From assembly GCF_001514285.1 (NCBI RefSeq), contig NZ_KQ949031.1, positions 186,001 to 250,000 of the forward strand: 64,000 bases of DNA, given 5' to 3'. Source of the DNA: Streptomyces sp. DSM 15324. Its GTDB lineage: Bacteria; Actinomycetota; Actinomycetes; Streptomycetales; Streptomycetaceae. The notes under the pieces are model-generated. The model saw nothing but the letters and a program-made list of their open reading frames with translations. It ran no database searches and was not told where the DNA came from. Within the stretch, counting starts at the first letter, position 1; every line of letters starts with the position of its first letter. Positions 42,000 to 50,887 of the stretch are shown one piece after another. Made by a program: the position numbers and the translations under genes.

Positions 42000-44432
42000 A
42001 TGGCGGACGTGGTCACTGAGGGTGCTGCGGGGCGCGGAGCGGGACCCGTGCGTGCCGCCCTCGCCCTGAAGACGATCACGGCCGACCCCGCCGGCCCGGA
42101 CCGGGTGCGGCGCCTCCTGGAACAGGCGCTCGTCTTCACGGGAGCGTCCCTCGCGGCGCTGTACACGCCCGGCGAGGACACCGCAGCGCTCGTGCTGGCC
42201 GAGTCCGCGGGCGTGCCCGGCGCCCTGTACGGACTGCGCGAGAGCTACCCCGCCGACGGACGCTCCCCGGTGGCCGAAGCGCACCGCACCGGCCGGCCCG
42301 TGTGGCTCGGCCCGGAACACCTCGCCGAGGGCACCCCCGACGTCCGGCTGGCCGCCCTCCCGGTGCCCGGCGCCGGCGGACGGCTGCTGCTCGCCGTCAG
42401 TGAACGCCCCGCCGGCTTCGACGGCGACGACCGCGCCTGCCTGGCCCTCGTCGCGGAGGCGCTCGCCGCGCCCGCGCCCGTCGCCCCCGGCACGGAGGAC
42501 GAACCGGGCGCGGGCTCCTTCGGCCTCGCCATGGACACCGGCCGCGTCGAGGTCGGCGCCGTGCTCCTGGACCTGTTCGGCATGGACCGGGAGGACTTCG
42601 ACGGCCGGGTGGAGACCCTCCTCGCCCGGACCGTCCCCGAGGACCTGCCCTCGCTGATGTCCGTCGTCGAGGCCGACCACATGTCGATCGGCGAACGCGA
42701 ACTGGAGTTCCGGGTGCTCCAGCCCGACGGCCCGCCCCGCTGGCTGCGGCTGCGCGGCCGGCTGCTGCCCGGCGGCGAGGACCGGCCGCCCCGGCTCGTC
42801 GGCACCGTCACCGACGCCTCCAGCCTGCGCGCCGAGGTCACCGACGTGGCCCGGGTGCAGCGCCTGGCCGCCGCCCTCGCCACCGCCGGCACCGTCCGGG
42901 ACGTCAGCCAGGCCGTCGTCACCGCCCTGCGCGAGCCGCTGCGCGCCGACCGGATCGCCCTCGCCGAGCTGGAGAACGACCGGCTCGTCGTCATCGTCCT
43001 CGACCCGGCCGACCCCGAGGCCTGGCCCGAGCTGTGGCGCTCGGAATGGCGCGGCGAATGGCCCGACGCCCCCGTAAGCGCCATGCCCACCCTCGCCGCC
43101 GCGCTGCGCGAGGGCCGCGCCCGGATCTGGCCCGCCGGCAGCGACGTCCTGGAACCCGCCCTCGCCGAGGTCGGCCCCGGCGGCCTGGCCGTCCTGCCGC
43201 TGCCCGCCGCCGGCCGGATGGCGGGCGCCTGTCTCATCGGCTGGGACACCCCGCACGACTTCGGCCCCGACGAACGCGCCCTGCTCACCGCCTCCGCCGG
43301 GCTCGCCGGACAGGCCCTGCTGCGCGCCCACGCCTTCGACGCCGAGCACGAACTCGTCGGCATGCTCCAGCGCCAGCTCCTCCCGCGCCGGCTGCCCGCG
43401 CTCCCCGGCGGGGTCGCCGTCGCCCGCTACCTGCCCGCCACCGCCGGGCTGGAGGTCGGCGGCGACTGGTACGACGTGATCCCGCTGCCCGACCACCACG
43501 TGGCCCTCGTCATCGGCGACGTCCAGGGCCACAGCGCCGCCGCCGCCACCCTCATGGGCCAGATGCGCACCGCGCTGCGCGCCTACGCCACCGAGGGCCA
43601 CCCGCCGGACGTGGTCGTCGCCCACGCCAACCGGCTGCTGACCGAGCTCGAGACCGACCTGTTCGCCACCTGCGCCTACGTCGACGTCGACATGGAGGCC
43701 GGCACCGGATGGTGCGTACGGGCCGGACACCCGCCACCGGTGCTGCGGCACCCGGACGGCGCAACCGAACGCGTCGAGGGCGAGGGCGGCCCGCCGCTCG
43801 GCGTGCTCGACCGGACCGAGTTCCCCATGACCCCGCTCAGACTGCTGCCGGGCACGGTCATCGCCCTGACCACCGACGGCCTCGTGGAGTCCGCCCAGCT
43901 CGACATCGACACCGGCCTGGACCGGCTCGCCCGGGGCCTCGCCGGTTCCGACCCCGCCGACCTGGGCCTGGTCGCCGACGCGTTGCTGGCCGGCGCCCAC
44001 CGCGCCGACGACGTGGCCCTGCTGCTGATGCGCTACGACGGCATGGCCGTCAAACCGCTGCGCGACGGCTGGACCGTGTGGCGGCTGCCCGAGGCGGCCC
44101 GCCAGGCCCGCCGCTTCAGCCGGCGCACGCTGCGCTCCTGGGACGTGTCCGGCGACGCCGTGGACACGGCCCTCCTCGTGGTCTCCGAACTCGTCACCAA
44201 CGCCCTGGTGCACACCGACGGCCGGGTCCGCCTCGACCTCACCCTGGTCGGCAACCGGCTGCGGGTGGCCATCACCGACGCCTCGCCCCGCACCCCCGTC
44301 CAGCCCAATGTCGGCTGGGAGGCCACCGGTGGCCGCGGCATCCTCCTCGTGGAGGCCGTCTCCGAGGCCTGGGGCACCCTCCCGGTCAGCGGCGGCAAAC
44401 AGGTGTGGGCCGAGGTCACCGTCGGCGGCTGA
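42000..44432 (+). CDS. SpoIIE/PP2C phosphatase fused to an RsbW-type ATPase
   Basis: 810 residues. Order: GAF (about 20-160; LLEQALVFTGASLAALYTPG), PAS (about 170-290; GRVEVGAVLLDLFGMDREDF), a second GAF (about 290-450), SpoIIE/PP2C (LQRQLLPRRLP, RYLPATAGLEVGGDWYDVIP, ALVIGDVQGHS, ALTTDGLVE, RADDVALLLM) and a histidine-kinase-like ATPase (ALLVVSELVTNALVHTDGRV, TGGRGILLVEAV) of the anti-sigma kind. The ATG has no Shine-Dalgarno; CATACG (41987-41992) 7 bp upstream may be a -10, so the mRNA may be leaderless. Divergent from the other phosphatase. Confidence 0.93.
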   Translation: MADVVTEGAAGRGAGPVRAALALKTITADPAGPDRVRRLLEQALVFTGASLAALYTPGEDTAALVLAESAGVPGALYGLRESYPADGRSPVAEAHRTGRPVWLGPEHLAEGTPDVRLAALPVPGAGGRLLLAVSERPAGFDGDDRACLALVAEALAAPAPVAPGTEDEPGAGSFGLAMDTGRVEVGAVLLDLFGMDREDFDGRVETLLARTVPEDLPSLMSVVEADHMSIGERELEFRVLQPDGPPRWLRLRGRLLPGGEDRPPRLVGTVTDASSLRAEVTDVARVQRLAAALATAGTVRDVSQAVVTALREPLRADRIALAELENDRLVVIVLDPADPEAWPELWRSEWRGEWPDAPVSAMPTLAAALREGRARIWPAGSDVLEPALAEVGPGGLAVLPLPAAGRMAGACLIGWDTPHDFGPDERALLTASAGLAGQALLRAHAFDAEHELVGMLQRQLLPRRLPALPGGVAVARYLPATAGLEVGGDWYDVIPLPDHHVALVIGDVQGHSAAAATLMGQMRTALRAYATEGHPPDVVVAHANRLLTELETDLFATCAYVDVDMEAGTGWCVRAGHPPPVLRHPDGATERVEGEGGPPLGVLDRTEFPMTPLRLLPGTVIALTTDGLVESAQLDIDTGLDRLARGLAGSDPADLGLVADALLAGAHRADDVALLLMRYDGMAVKPLRDGWTVWRLPEAARQARRFSRRTLRSWDVSGDAVDTALLVVSELVTNALVHTDGRVRLDLTLVGNRLRVAITDASPRTPVQPNVGWEATGGRGILLVEAVSEAWGTLPVSGGKQVWAEVTVGG

Positions 44433-44518
44433 CGTGTCCGCGGGGCCGCCCCGGGTACTCGCCCTTGCGTGGCGCCGCGGGAACGCTCCGTGGGCCGCCC
44501 GAAAGGTGATGAGATCCC

Positions 44519-44701
44519 GTGACCTCGCACATCGAGGAGAAGCCCGCCGCACGCCGTGCCGAGACCGGCTGGGCCAGAGCCCGCCGACTGCGCCGCGACC
44601 TGTGGGCCCTGCGCACCTGCCTGCCCGCCCGGGTGGGCCCCGGCACCCCGCCCGGGATGCGCTCCGGCCCGGAATGGAACATCGTCAGGGGTGAGGACTG
44701 A
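44519..44701 (+). CDS. small hypothetical basic protein
   Basis: 60 residues from a GTG (MTSHIEEKPAARRAETGWAR, ending SGPEWNIVRGED). Basic in the middle, no family known. Third-codon G/C bias is strong, which supports coding. The ribosome site (GAAAGG) is rather far, 12 nt. It lies 57 bp before rmlA and may be the first gene of that operon. Confidence 0.5.
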   Translation: MTSHIEEKPAARRAETGWARARRLRRDLWALRTCLPARVGPGTPPGMRSGPEWNIVRGED

Positions 44702-44758
44702 AGACAGACAACCACCACGATCCAGGCATTCCCGGCCTCCGGGAGCCGAGGTGAGGCG

Positions 44759-45826
44759 ATGAAGGCTCTCGTGCTGTCCGGCGGTGCCGGTACCCGACTC
44801 CGGCCGATCACCCACACCTCGGCCAAACAGCTCGTCCCCGTGGCCAACAAGGCGGTGCTCTTCTACGGCCTGGAGGCCATCGCCGCGGCGGGCGTCACCG
44901 AGGTCGGGGTGATCGTCGGCGACACGGCCGACGAGATCCGCGCGGCCGTCGGCGACGGCTCCCGGTTCGGCCTCGCCGTCACCTACATCCCGCAGGAGCG
45001 GCCCCTCGGGCTCGCGCACGCGGTCATGGTGGCCCGTGACTACCTCGGCGACGACGACTTCGTGATGTACCTGGGCGACAACTTCATCGTCGGCGGCATC
45101 ACCGAACTCGTCGACGAGTTCCGCAGGACCCGCCCCGCCGCCCAGATCCTCCTCACCCGGGTCCCCGACCCGCGCGCCTTCGGCGTCGCCGAACTCGACG
45201 CGGCCGGACAGGTCGTCGGACTGGAGGAGAAACCCGACCGGCCCAAGAGCGACCTCGCCCTGGTCGGCGTCTACCTCTTCACCCCCGCGATCCACGCCGC
45301 CGTGCGCACGATCCGGCCCTCCCGGCGCGGCGAGCTGGAGATCACCCACGCCGTCCAGCGGCTCATCGACGACGGCGCCGACGTCCGCTCCACGATCATC
45401 AAGGGCTACTGGAAGGACACCGGGAACGTCGTCGACATGCTGGAGGTCAACCGGACCGTCCTGGAGGGACTCGAGACCCGGATCGACGGCGAGGTCGATG
45501 AGGCCTCCGAGACCGTCGGCCGGGTGGTCGTCGAGGCGGGCGCCCGGATCGTCGGCTCACGCCTGGTCGGCCCCGTCGTCATCGGCGCGGGCACCGAGGT
45601 CCGCGACTCCTACGTCGGCCCCTTCACCTCCGTCGCGGAGAACTGCCGTATCACCGACAGCGAGCTGGAGTTCTCCATCGTGCTGCGCGACTCCTCCATC
45701 GACGGCGTGGGCCGCATCGAGAACTCCCTGATCGGCCGACATGTGGAAGTCACCCCGGCCCCCGGCGTGCCGAGTGCCCACCGTCTCGTCCTCGGCGACC
45801 ACAGCAAGGTACAGATCCACACATGA
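44759..45826 (+). CDS. rmlA: glucose-1-phosphate thymidylyltransferase (long form)
   Basis: 355 residues. It joins glucose-1-phosphate and dTTP to dTDP-glucose, the first step of dTDP-deoxysugar synthesis. The nucleotide-binding start MKALVLSGGAGTRLRPITHT, then SAKQLVPVANKAVLFYGLEA, is followed by FVMYLGDNFIVGG (metal and sugar site) and GLEEKPDRPKSDLALVGVYL. Past residue 240 it has a left-handed beta-helix extension (VGPVVIGAGTEVRDSYVGPF), as in the long forms from Streptomyces antibiotic clusters. GAGGTGAGG precedes the ATG. Its stop overlaps the rmlB start by four bases (ATGA). Confidence 0.95.
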   Translation: MKALVLSGGAGTRLRPITHTSAKQLVPVANKAVLFYGLEAIAAAGVTEVGVIVGDTADEIRAAVGDGSRFGLAVTYIPQERPLGLAHAVMVARDYLGDDDFVMYLGDNFIVGGITELVDEFRRTRPAAQILLTRVPDPRAFGVAELDAAGQVVGLEEKPDRPKSDLALVGVYLFTPAIHAAVRTIRPSRRGELEITHAVQRLIDDGADVRSTIIKGYWKDTGNVVDMLEVNRTVLEGLETRIDGEVDEASETVGRVVVEAGARIVGSRLVGPVVIGAGTEVRDSYVGPFTSVAENCRITDSELEFSIVLRDSSIDGVGRIENSLIGRHVEVTPAPGVPSAHRLVLGDHSKVQIHT

Positions 45827-46791
45827 ACCTCCTCGTCACCGGAGCCGCCGGCTTCATCGGCTCCACGTACGTCCGCGGCCTCCTCGCCCGCGACACCGCG
45901 CTCGACGTCACCGTCCTGGACAAGCTGACCTACGCGGGCACCCTCACCAACCTGCCGGTCGGCCACCCCCGCCTGGAGTTCGTGCAGGGCGACGTCTGCG
46001 ACGCCGACCTCGTCGACAAGCTGGCCGCCGGCGCCGACCAGATCGTGCACTTCGCCGCCGAGTCCCACGTCGACCGCTCCATCGACGGCGCCGGGACCTT
46101 CGTCCGCACCAACGTGCTCGGCACGCAGACCCTGCTCGACGCGGCCCTGCGGCACGCGGTCGGGCCGTTCGTGCACGTCTCCACCGACGAGGTGTACGGC
46201 TCCATCGAGACCGGCTCCTGGCCCGAGAGCCACCCACTCGGCCCCACCTCCCCGTACTCCGCGTCCAAGGCGTCCTCCGACCTGATCGCGCTCGCCTACC
46301 ACCGCACCCACGGCCTGGACGTACGGGTCACCCGCTGCTCCAACAACTACGGTCCCCACCAGTTCCCCGAGAAGGTCATCCCGCTGTTCGTCACCCGCCT
46401 CCTCGACGGCGAGCGAGTCCCCCTGTACGGCGACGGACGCAACGTCCGCGACTGGCTGCACGTCGAGGACCACTGCCGGGGCGTCGACCTCGTGCGCACC
46501 AAGGGCCGCCCCGGCGAGGTCTACAACCTCGGCGGCGGCACCGAACTCAGCAACCGGGAGCTGACCGGGCTGCTGCTGGAGGCGTGCCACGCCGACTGGG
46601 ACCGCGTCGACCACGTGCCCGACCGCAAGGGCCACGACCTGCGCTACAGCGTCGACTGGACCAAGGCCCGCACCGAACTCGGCTACCGGCCCCGGCACGA
46701 CTTCACGGCCGGTCTCGCCGACACCGTCGCCTGGTACCGGGACCACCGCGACTGGTGGGAGCCGCTGAAACGGGGAGCGCGGACCGTATGA
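45823..46791 (+). CDS. rmlB: dTDP-glucose 4,6-dehydratase
   Basis: 322 residues of the extended short-chain dehydrogenase family. NAD site LLVTGAAGFIGSTYVRGLLA; catalytic TDEVYG (Thr-Asp-Glu dehydratase triad with HVSTDEVYG); YSASK with Tyr and Lys. It turns dTDP-glucose into dTDP-4-keto-6-deoxyglucose. Four-base ATGA overlaps on both sides show tight translational coupling with rmlA and rmlD. Confidence 0.95.
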   Translation: MNLLVTGAAGFIGSTYVRGLLARDTALDVTVLDKLTYAGTLTNLPVGHPRLEFVQGDVCDADLVDKLAAGADQIVHFAAESHVDRSIDGAGTFVRTNVLGTQTLLDAALRHAVGPFVHVSTDEVYGSIETGSWPESHPLGPTSPYSASKASSDLIALAYHRTHGLDVRVTRCSNNYGPHQFPEKVIPLFVTRLLDGERVPLYGDGRNVRDWLHVEDHCRGVDLVRTKGRPGEVYNLGGGTELSNRELTGLLLEACHADWDRVDHVPDRKGHDLRYSVDWTKARTELGYRPRHDFTAGLADTVAWYRDHRDWWEPLKRGARTV

Positions 46792-47669
46792 GATGGCTCG
46801 TCACCGGCGCCGCCGGCCTGCTCGGCCGCGACACCGTCACGGAACTGGCGCGGCGCGGCGAGGACGTGACCGGCCTCGACCACACGGCCCTGGACATCAC
46901 CCGACCGGACCAGGTGGACCGGGCCGTCGCCGCGCACCGGCCCGACCTCGTCGTCAACTGCGCCGCGTACACCGCCGTCGACGACGCAGAGACCGACGAG
47001 GCCCGCGCGCTGCGGATCAACGGCGACGGCCCCCGGCTGCTGGCCCGGTCCTGCGCCGCGCACGGCGCCCGGCTGATCCACGTCTCCACCGACTACGTCT
47101 TCGCGGGCGACGCCACCGTCCCCTACCCGGAGGACCACCCCCCGGCCCCGCGCACCGCCTACGGGCGCACCAAACTCGCCGGGGAGCGCGCCGTCCTCGG
47201 CGAACTCCCGGACGCCTGCGTCGTCCTGCGCACCGCCTGGCTCTACGGCGTCCACGGCCCCAGCTTCGTCCGGACGATGCTCGGTCTCCAGGCCCGCCGC
47301 GACACCCTCGAGGTCGTCGACGACCAGCGGGGCCAGCCCACCTGGAGCGCCGACGTCGCCGCCCGCATCGCCGACCTGGGACCGCGCACCGGCCGCACGG
47401 CCACCGGGATCCTGCACGCCACCGCCACCGGCGAGGCCAGCTGGTACGAGCTGACCCGCGAGATCCTCCGGCTCATCGGCGCCGACCCCGACCGGGTCCG
47501 CCCCACCACCAGCGACGCCTTCCCCCGGCCCGCCCCGCGCCCCGCCTACAGCGTGCTCGGCCACGCCCGCTGGAGGGAGACCGGCCTGCGCCCCCTGCGG
47601 GACTGGCGCACCGCCCTGCACACGGCACTGCCGCTCATCCGCAAGGAGACCCAAGGAGTCCGTTCGTGA
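46788..47669 (+). CDS. rmlD: dTDP-4-dehydrorhamnose reductase
   Basis: 293 residues. MRWLVTGAAGLLGRDTVTEL cofactor site; VVNCAAYTAVDDAETDEARA; IHVSTDYVFAGD; YGRTKLAGERAV (catalytic Tyr and Lys). It reduces dTDP-4-keto-sugars with NADPH, giving dTDP-L-rhamnose after RmlC epimerisation. No rmlC gene lies in this cluster, so the epimerase must be elsewhere or the product is an unepimerised 6-deoxysugar. The start overlaps rmlB and the stop overlaps the methyltransferase gene (GTGA). Confidence 0.93.
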   Translation: MRWLVTGAAGLLGRDTVTELARRGEDVTGLDHTALDITRPDQVDRAVAAHRPDLVVNCAAYTAVDDAETDEARALRINGDGPRLLARSCAAHGARLIHVSTDYVFAGDATVPYPEDHPPAPRTAYGRTKLAGERAVLGELPDACVVLRTAWLYGVHGPSFVRTMLGLQARRDTLEVVDDQRGQPTWSADVAARIADLGPRTGRTATGILHATATGEASWYELTREILRLIGADPDRVRPTTSDAFPRPAPRPAYSVLGHARWRETGLRPLRDWRTALHTALPLIRKETQGVRS

Positions 47670-48469
47670 AACGCCATGAGTTCCTCCGGGAACTGCACAA
47701 GGTCACCGCCGCCCGCACCTACCTGGAGATCGGCGTCAACGACGGCCGCAGCCTCAGGCTGTCCCGGGTGCCGAGCATCGCCGTCGACCCCGCGTTCAAG
47801 GTGACCTCCGAGATCCGCTGCGACGTCCATCTGGTGAAGGCCACCAGCGACGACTTCTTCGCCCGCGACAACCCGCTCCAGCACCTCAGGGGCGGCCGGC
47901 ACCCCTGGCGCAACCTGCGCCGCGGCCGTCCGGCCCTCGGCCACTGGCGGCGCCCCGTCCTCGACCTCTCCTTCATCGACGGCATGCACCTGTTCGAGTA
48001 CGCGCTGCGCGATTTCATCAACGTCGAGCGGCACTCGGACTGGGCCAGCGTGATCGTCTTCGACGACATGCTGCCGCGCAGCGCCGACGAGGCGGCCCGC
48101 GACCGCCACACCACCGCCTGGACCGGCGACGTCTACAAGCTCACCGAGATCCTCGCCCGGCACCGCCCCGACCTCGTCACCGTCCTCGTCGACACCGAGC
48201 CCACCGGCCAGCTCCTCGTCTTCGGCGCCGACCCGCGCAGCCGGGTGCTGAGTCAGCGCTACGACGAGATCCTCGCCGAGTTCGACGTGCCCGACCCGCA
48301 GAAGGTCCCCGAGACCGTCCTCGACCGCGTCCGCGCGGTCCCGCCCCGGACCCTGCTGGAAGCAGGCTTCTGGCGCCCCCTGACCCGCGCCCGCAACCGG
48401 GGCCTGTCCCGCGCCCGGGGCTGGGACGCCCTGCGCACCGCCCTGAACCGGGTATCGGTCGCCGACTGA
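47666..48469 (+). CDS. class I SAM-dependent methyltransferase-like (Methyltransf_24 type)
   Basis: 267 residues. The SAM-binding region is RTYLEIGVNDGRSLRLSRVP followed by SIAVDPAF; later DLSFIDGMHLFEYALRDFIN and SVIVFDDMLPRSADE are typical of the Methyltransf_24 group. GTG start with AAGGAG, coupled to rmlD through a GTGA overlap. It may methylate a sugar or glycosylated product made by the operon; many members are uncharacterised. A strong terminator follows directly. Confidence 0.82.
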   Translation: MKRHEFLRELHKVTAARTYLEIGVNDGRSLRLSRVPSIAVDPAFKVTSEIRCDVHLVKATSDDFFARDNPLQHLRGGRHPWRNLRRGRPALGHWRRPVLDLSFIDGMHLFEYALRDFINVERHSDWASVIVFDDMLPRSADEAARDRHTTAWTGDVYKLTEILARHRPDLVTVLVDTEPTGQLLVFGADPRSRVLSQRYDEILAEFDVPDPQKVPETVLDRVRAVPPRTLLEAGFWRPLTRARNRGLSRARGWDALRTALNRVSVAD

Positions 48470-48470
48470 C

Positions 48471-48525
48471 CACCGCGCGGGCCGCCGCCCCTTCCTTCAG
48501 GGGGCGGCGGCCCGCGCGGTGTTTT
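48471..48525 (+). terminator. strong rho-independent terminator of the rml operon
   Basis: A perfect 21-bp GC-rich stem (48471-48491 with 48501-48521), 9-nt loop, then TTTT (48522-48525). It is the clearest intrinsic terminator in the window. Confidence 0.92.
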
Positions 48526-48533
48526 GTGGGGCC

Positions 48534-48575
48534 GCGGGGAACTGCGCGACCAGCCACAACGAACCCGCACCCGCC
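48534..48575. repeat. 42-bp dispersed intergenic repeat, copy 2
   Basis: Matches 18057-18098 at 38 of 42 positions, in the same orientation. It follows the rml terminator and ends 8 bp before the stop of the convergent glycosyltransferase gene. Confidence 0.8.
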
Positions 48576-48582
48576 ATAGACC

Positions 48583-50526
48583 TCAACGCCCGCCCCCGCC
48601 CCCACGCCCACCCCGCACGACCGCACCGAGCACCCGCCGCCACAGACGCCGCACCCGCCGCCCCCACCTCCGCACCCCACCGGGACGCGGCGCCGGAACG
48701 GCCCGCACCCCGTCCGCCCCCACCCGCAGCGCCACCGCCAGCGGATGGAACCGCACCTCGGGCCCGTCCGGCGTCTCCGGCGTGAGGCAGAGCGCCGTGC
48801 GCCAGGTACGGCCCGCGAGGTCGGCGACGGGCAGCGAGGCCTCCAGCCGCCCGCCGGGCAGCAGCACCGCGGGCACGTCGTGGGACCCCGGCCCGCTCAG
48901 CCGCAGCAGCACCCCGGTGCGCACGGGCACGTGCAACCCCAGGTCCACTCCGATCCGCTCCCCGGCGACCGTGACGTCCGTGGGCCCCGGCCGGCCGAGG
49001 CCCAGCCGCCGGCCCGCGCGGCCGACGTCCAGCGCGAGACTGGTGTGCCGGTCGGTCCAGTACGGCAGCACCACCCGGCCCGCGACGACGGCGGCCGGCG
49101 GCTCCGCACGGTCGTGGCGGGGCGCCGGCCCCAGCCGCAGCTCCTTGGTCCAGCCGCCGAGCCCGACCCGTACGTAGGCGTCCCACAGTCCGTCGCCCGG
49201 CAGCGCGGTCCGGTCCGCGGGGTCGACGGTCGCCGTCCCGCGCAGCACCAGCCGCACCCGGCTGCCGTCCCCGGCGGGAACCGTCTCCCGGACCACCTCG
49301 ACCGGATGGAAGTACTGCGCGGCGCTGGCCCGGTCGCGCAGCAGCAGGTCCGGCCTGGCCCTGCCGAAGCGGCCGACCGTGTCCTCACCCAGCCACCGCA
49401 CCGCCTCGGCGACGTCTCTCGGCGGCCACTGCGGCGAGCCCCCGGCGGCCGGGAACGTCATCGGCCCGCCGTCGTGCGTCAGCTCCGCCGCGAACCCGAT
49501 CCGCAGCACCCCGTCCTGCCAGCGGACGTCCTCCGGGTCCACGGTGAGCGCGACCCCGGACTCCCACTCGGCGAACGCGACGACGTCGTCGTAACGCCCG
49601 TCCGTCACGAGTGCGGCGACCACGCGCTGGGTGGGCTGAAGCGGCGCCGCCACCCCCGGTCCGAACCGCTCGACGACCACCGCGTGGATCTCCTCGAACA
49701 GCTCCTTGCGGTAGTCCTCGGGCAGGTTCAGGAACCGGCGGCCGCGCAGCCGTTCCACCATCTCCACCCGCAGCCAGCGCCGGAAGAGCCGGTCGCGCAG
49801 CGGGCCGGGCTCGGTGTACTTCTCGACCACGTCCAGGGCCTCGCGGAGGTTCTTGAAGTACCCGGCCGGGTCGAAGCGCTGGAAGCCCGCGTTCGCGTCG
49901 TCGTCGCGCCGTACGTGGTAGTAGCAGACGTAGTCGGCGAGCACCGCGACGTTGTCCGCGCGCAGATAGGCCTCGGTGACGAAGACGTGGTCCTCCAGGC
50001 GGCGCCGCCCCTCCGGGAAACGCAGCCCGGTGCGCTCCAGGAACGCGCGGCGGACCATCTTGTGCGGGGTGAGACTGTCGATCAGCGGCGCGTTCTCGAC
50101 GTTCGCCTTCGGCCGGTTCACCCGGAACAGCTCCACCGGCACCCCGCGGCCCCGGCCGACCATCTTCCCCACGACGACGTCGGCGTCGTGGGCGACCCCG
50201 TACGCGTACATCCGCTCCAGGGCCTCGTCGCCGAGGTGGTCGTCGTTGTCGACGAACATGACGTACTCGCCGCGGGCGGCGTCGATGCCGACGTTGCGGG
50301 GCTTGCCGGACCAGCCGGAGTTCTCCTGGTGGATGACCCGCACCCGGGGATCCTCGGCGGCTAGCGCGTCGAGACGGGCGGGGGTGGCGTCGGTGGAGCC
50401 GTCGTCCACGAAGATCACTTCGTAGGCGTCGGGCGGCAGCGACTGCCTGAGCAGCGACGCGACACAGTCCTCGATGTAGGGACCGGGGTTGTAGACGGGG
50501 ACGATGACGCTGACCTTGACCGGCAT
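48583..50526 (-). CDS. family-2 glycosyltransferase with large C-terminal extension
   Basis: 647 residues. The GT-A catalytic domain (1 to about 230) begins VKVSVIVPVYNPGPYIEDCV, with VDDGSTD, the metal-binding FVDNDDH, and EDHVFV. The remaining 400 residues are beta-rich, with repeats of the kind VALTVDPEDVRWQDGVLRIG and GLHVPVRTGVLLRLSG, as in teichoic-acid- or wall-polymer-type transferases with accessory domains. It probably adds a sugar to a surface polymer or glycan, and may use the dTDP-sugar from the facing rml operon. AGGAG precedes the ATG. Confidence 0.9.
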   Translation of the reverse strand: MPVKVSVIVPVYNPGPYIEDCVASLLRQSLPPDAYEVIFVDDGSTDATPARLDALAAEDPRVRVIHQENSGWSGKPRNVGIDAARGEYVMFVDNDDHLGDEALERMYAYGVAHDADVVVGKMVGRGRGVPVELFRVNRPKANVENAPLIDSLTPHKMVRRAFLERTGLRFPEGRRRLEDHVFVTEAYLRADNVAVLADYVCYYHVRRDDDANAGFQRFDPAGYFKNLREALDVVEKYTEPGPLRDRLFRRWLRVEMVERLRGRRFLNLPEDYRKELFEEIHAVVVERFGPGVAAPLQPTQRVVAALVTDGRYDDVVAFAEWESGVALTVDPEDVRWQDGVLRIGFAAELTHDGGPMTFPAAGGSPQWPPRDVAEAVRWLGEDTVGRFGRARPDLLLRDRASAAQYFHPVEVVRETVPAGDGSRVRLVLRGTATVDPADRTALPGDGLWDAYVRVGLGGWTKELRLGPAPRHDRAEPPAAVVAGRVVLPYWTDRHTSLALDVGRAGRRLGLGRPGPTDVTVAGERIGVDLGLHVPVRTGVLLRLSGPGSHDVPAVLLPGGRLEASLPVADLAGRTWRTALCLTPETPDGPEVRFHPLAVALRVGADGVRAVPAPRPGGVRRWGRRVRRLWRRVLGAVVRGGRGGGGGR

Positions 50527-50887
50527 CGGGCTCCTGGCCCCCTTTGGATCTGTTCGGATCTGTGCCGTAGGGCGGGTGCGCGTTGGCCCGATGCTAACGC
50601 CGCGGTGCCTCGCTCACCTGTCCTGTTCCCCAGCGTTCACGAGCCGTTGCCCGGCGTCGCCCGCAGACGGCGGGGTCCGGGGGCCGCGCAGCCGGATTCC
50701 GGCCTTGCTCCGGTCGGGGGAGGCGTCGCCCGGCCGCGTGCGCCCCGGCGTTCAGGTCAAAGCGGTGGTGCAAACACGTCATGGCGGTGCGGAGCGGCTT
50801 CTTCCGCTCGCTGGTGGTGTCAGAGTGCAGGGGCGGTGCCCGGCCCGGGCACTGCCGGATGAACGATCTGACTCAAGGAGTTCGCTC
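50527..50887. other. divergent promoter region with palindrome
   Basis: 361 bp with no gene, between the glycosyltransferase and lectin genes. GTGCCCGG-C-CCGGGCAC (50836-50852) is a perfect 8-bp-arm palindrome 36 bp before the lectin start. A direct repeat GGATCTGT occurs twice near 50546-50564. Confidence 0.55.

Noticed and set aside
41907..44552. Long minus-strand open frame opposite the second PP2C phosphatase
   Set aside because: Same reason: antisense of a GC-rich gene, Gly/Val/Arg-rich and without recognisable motifs.
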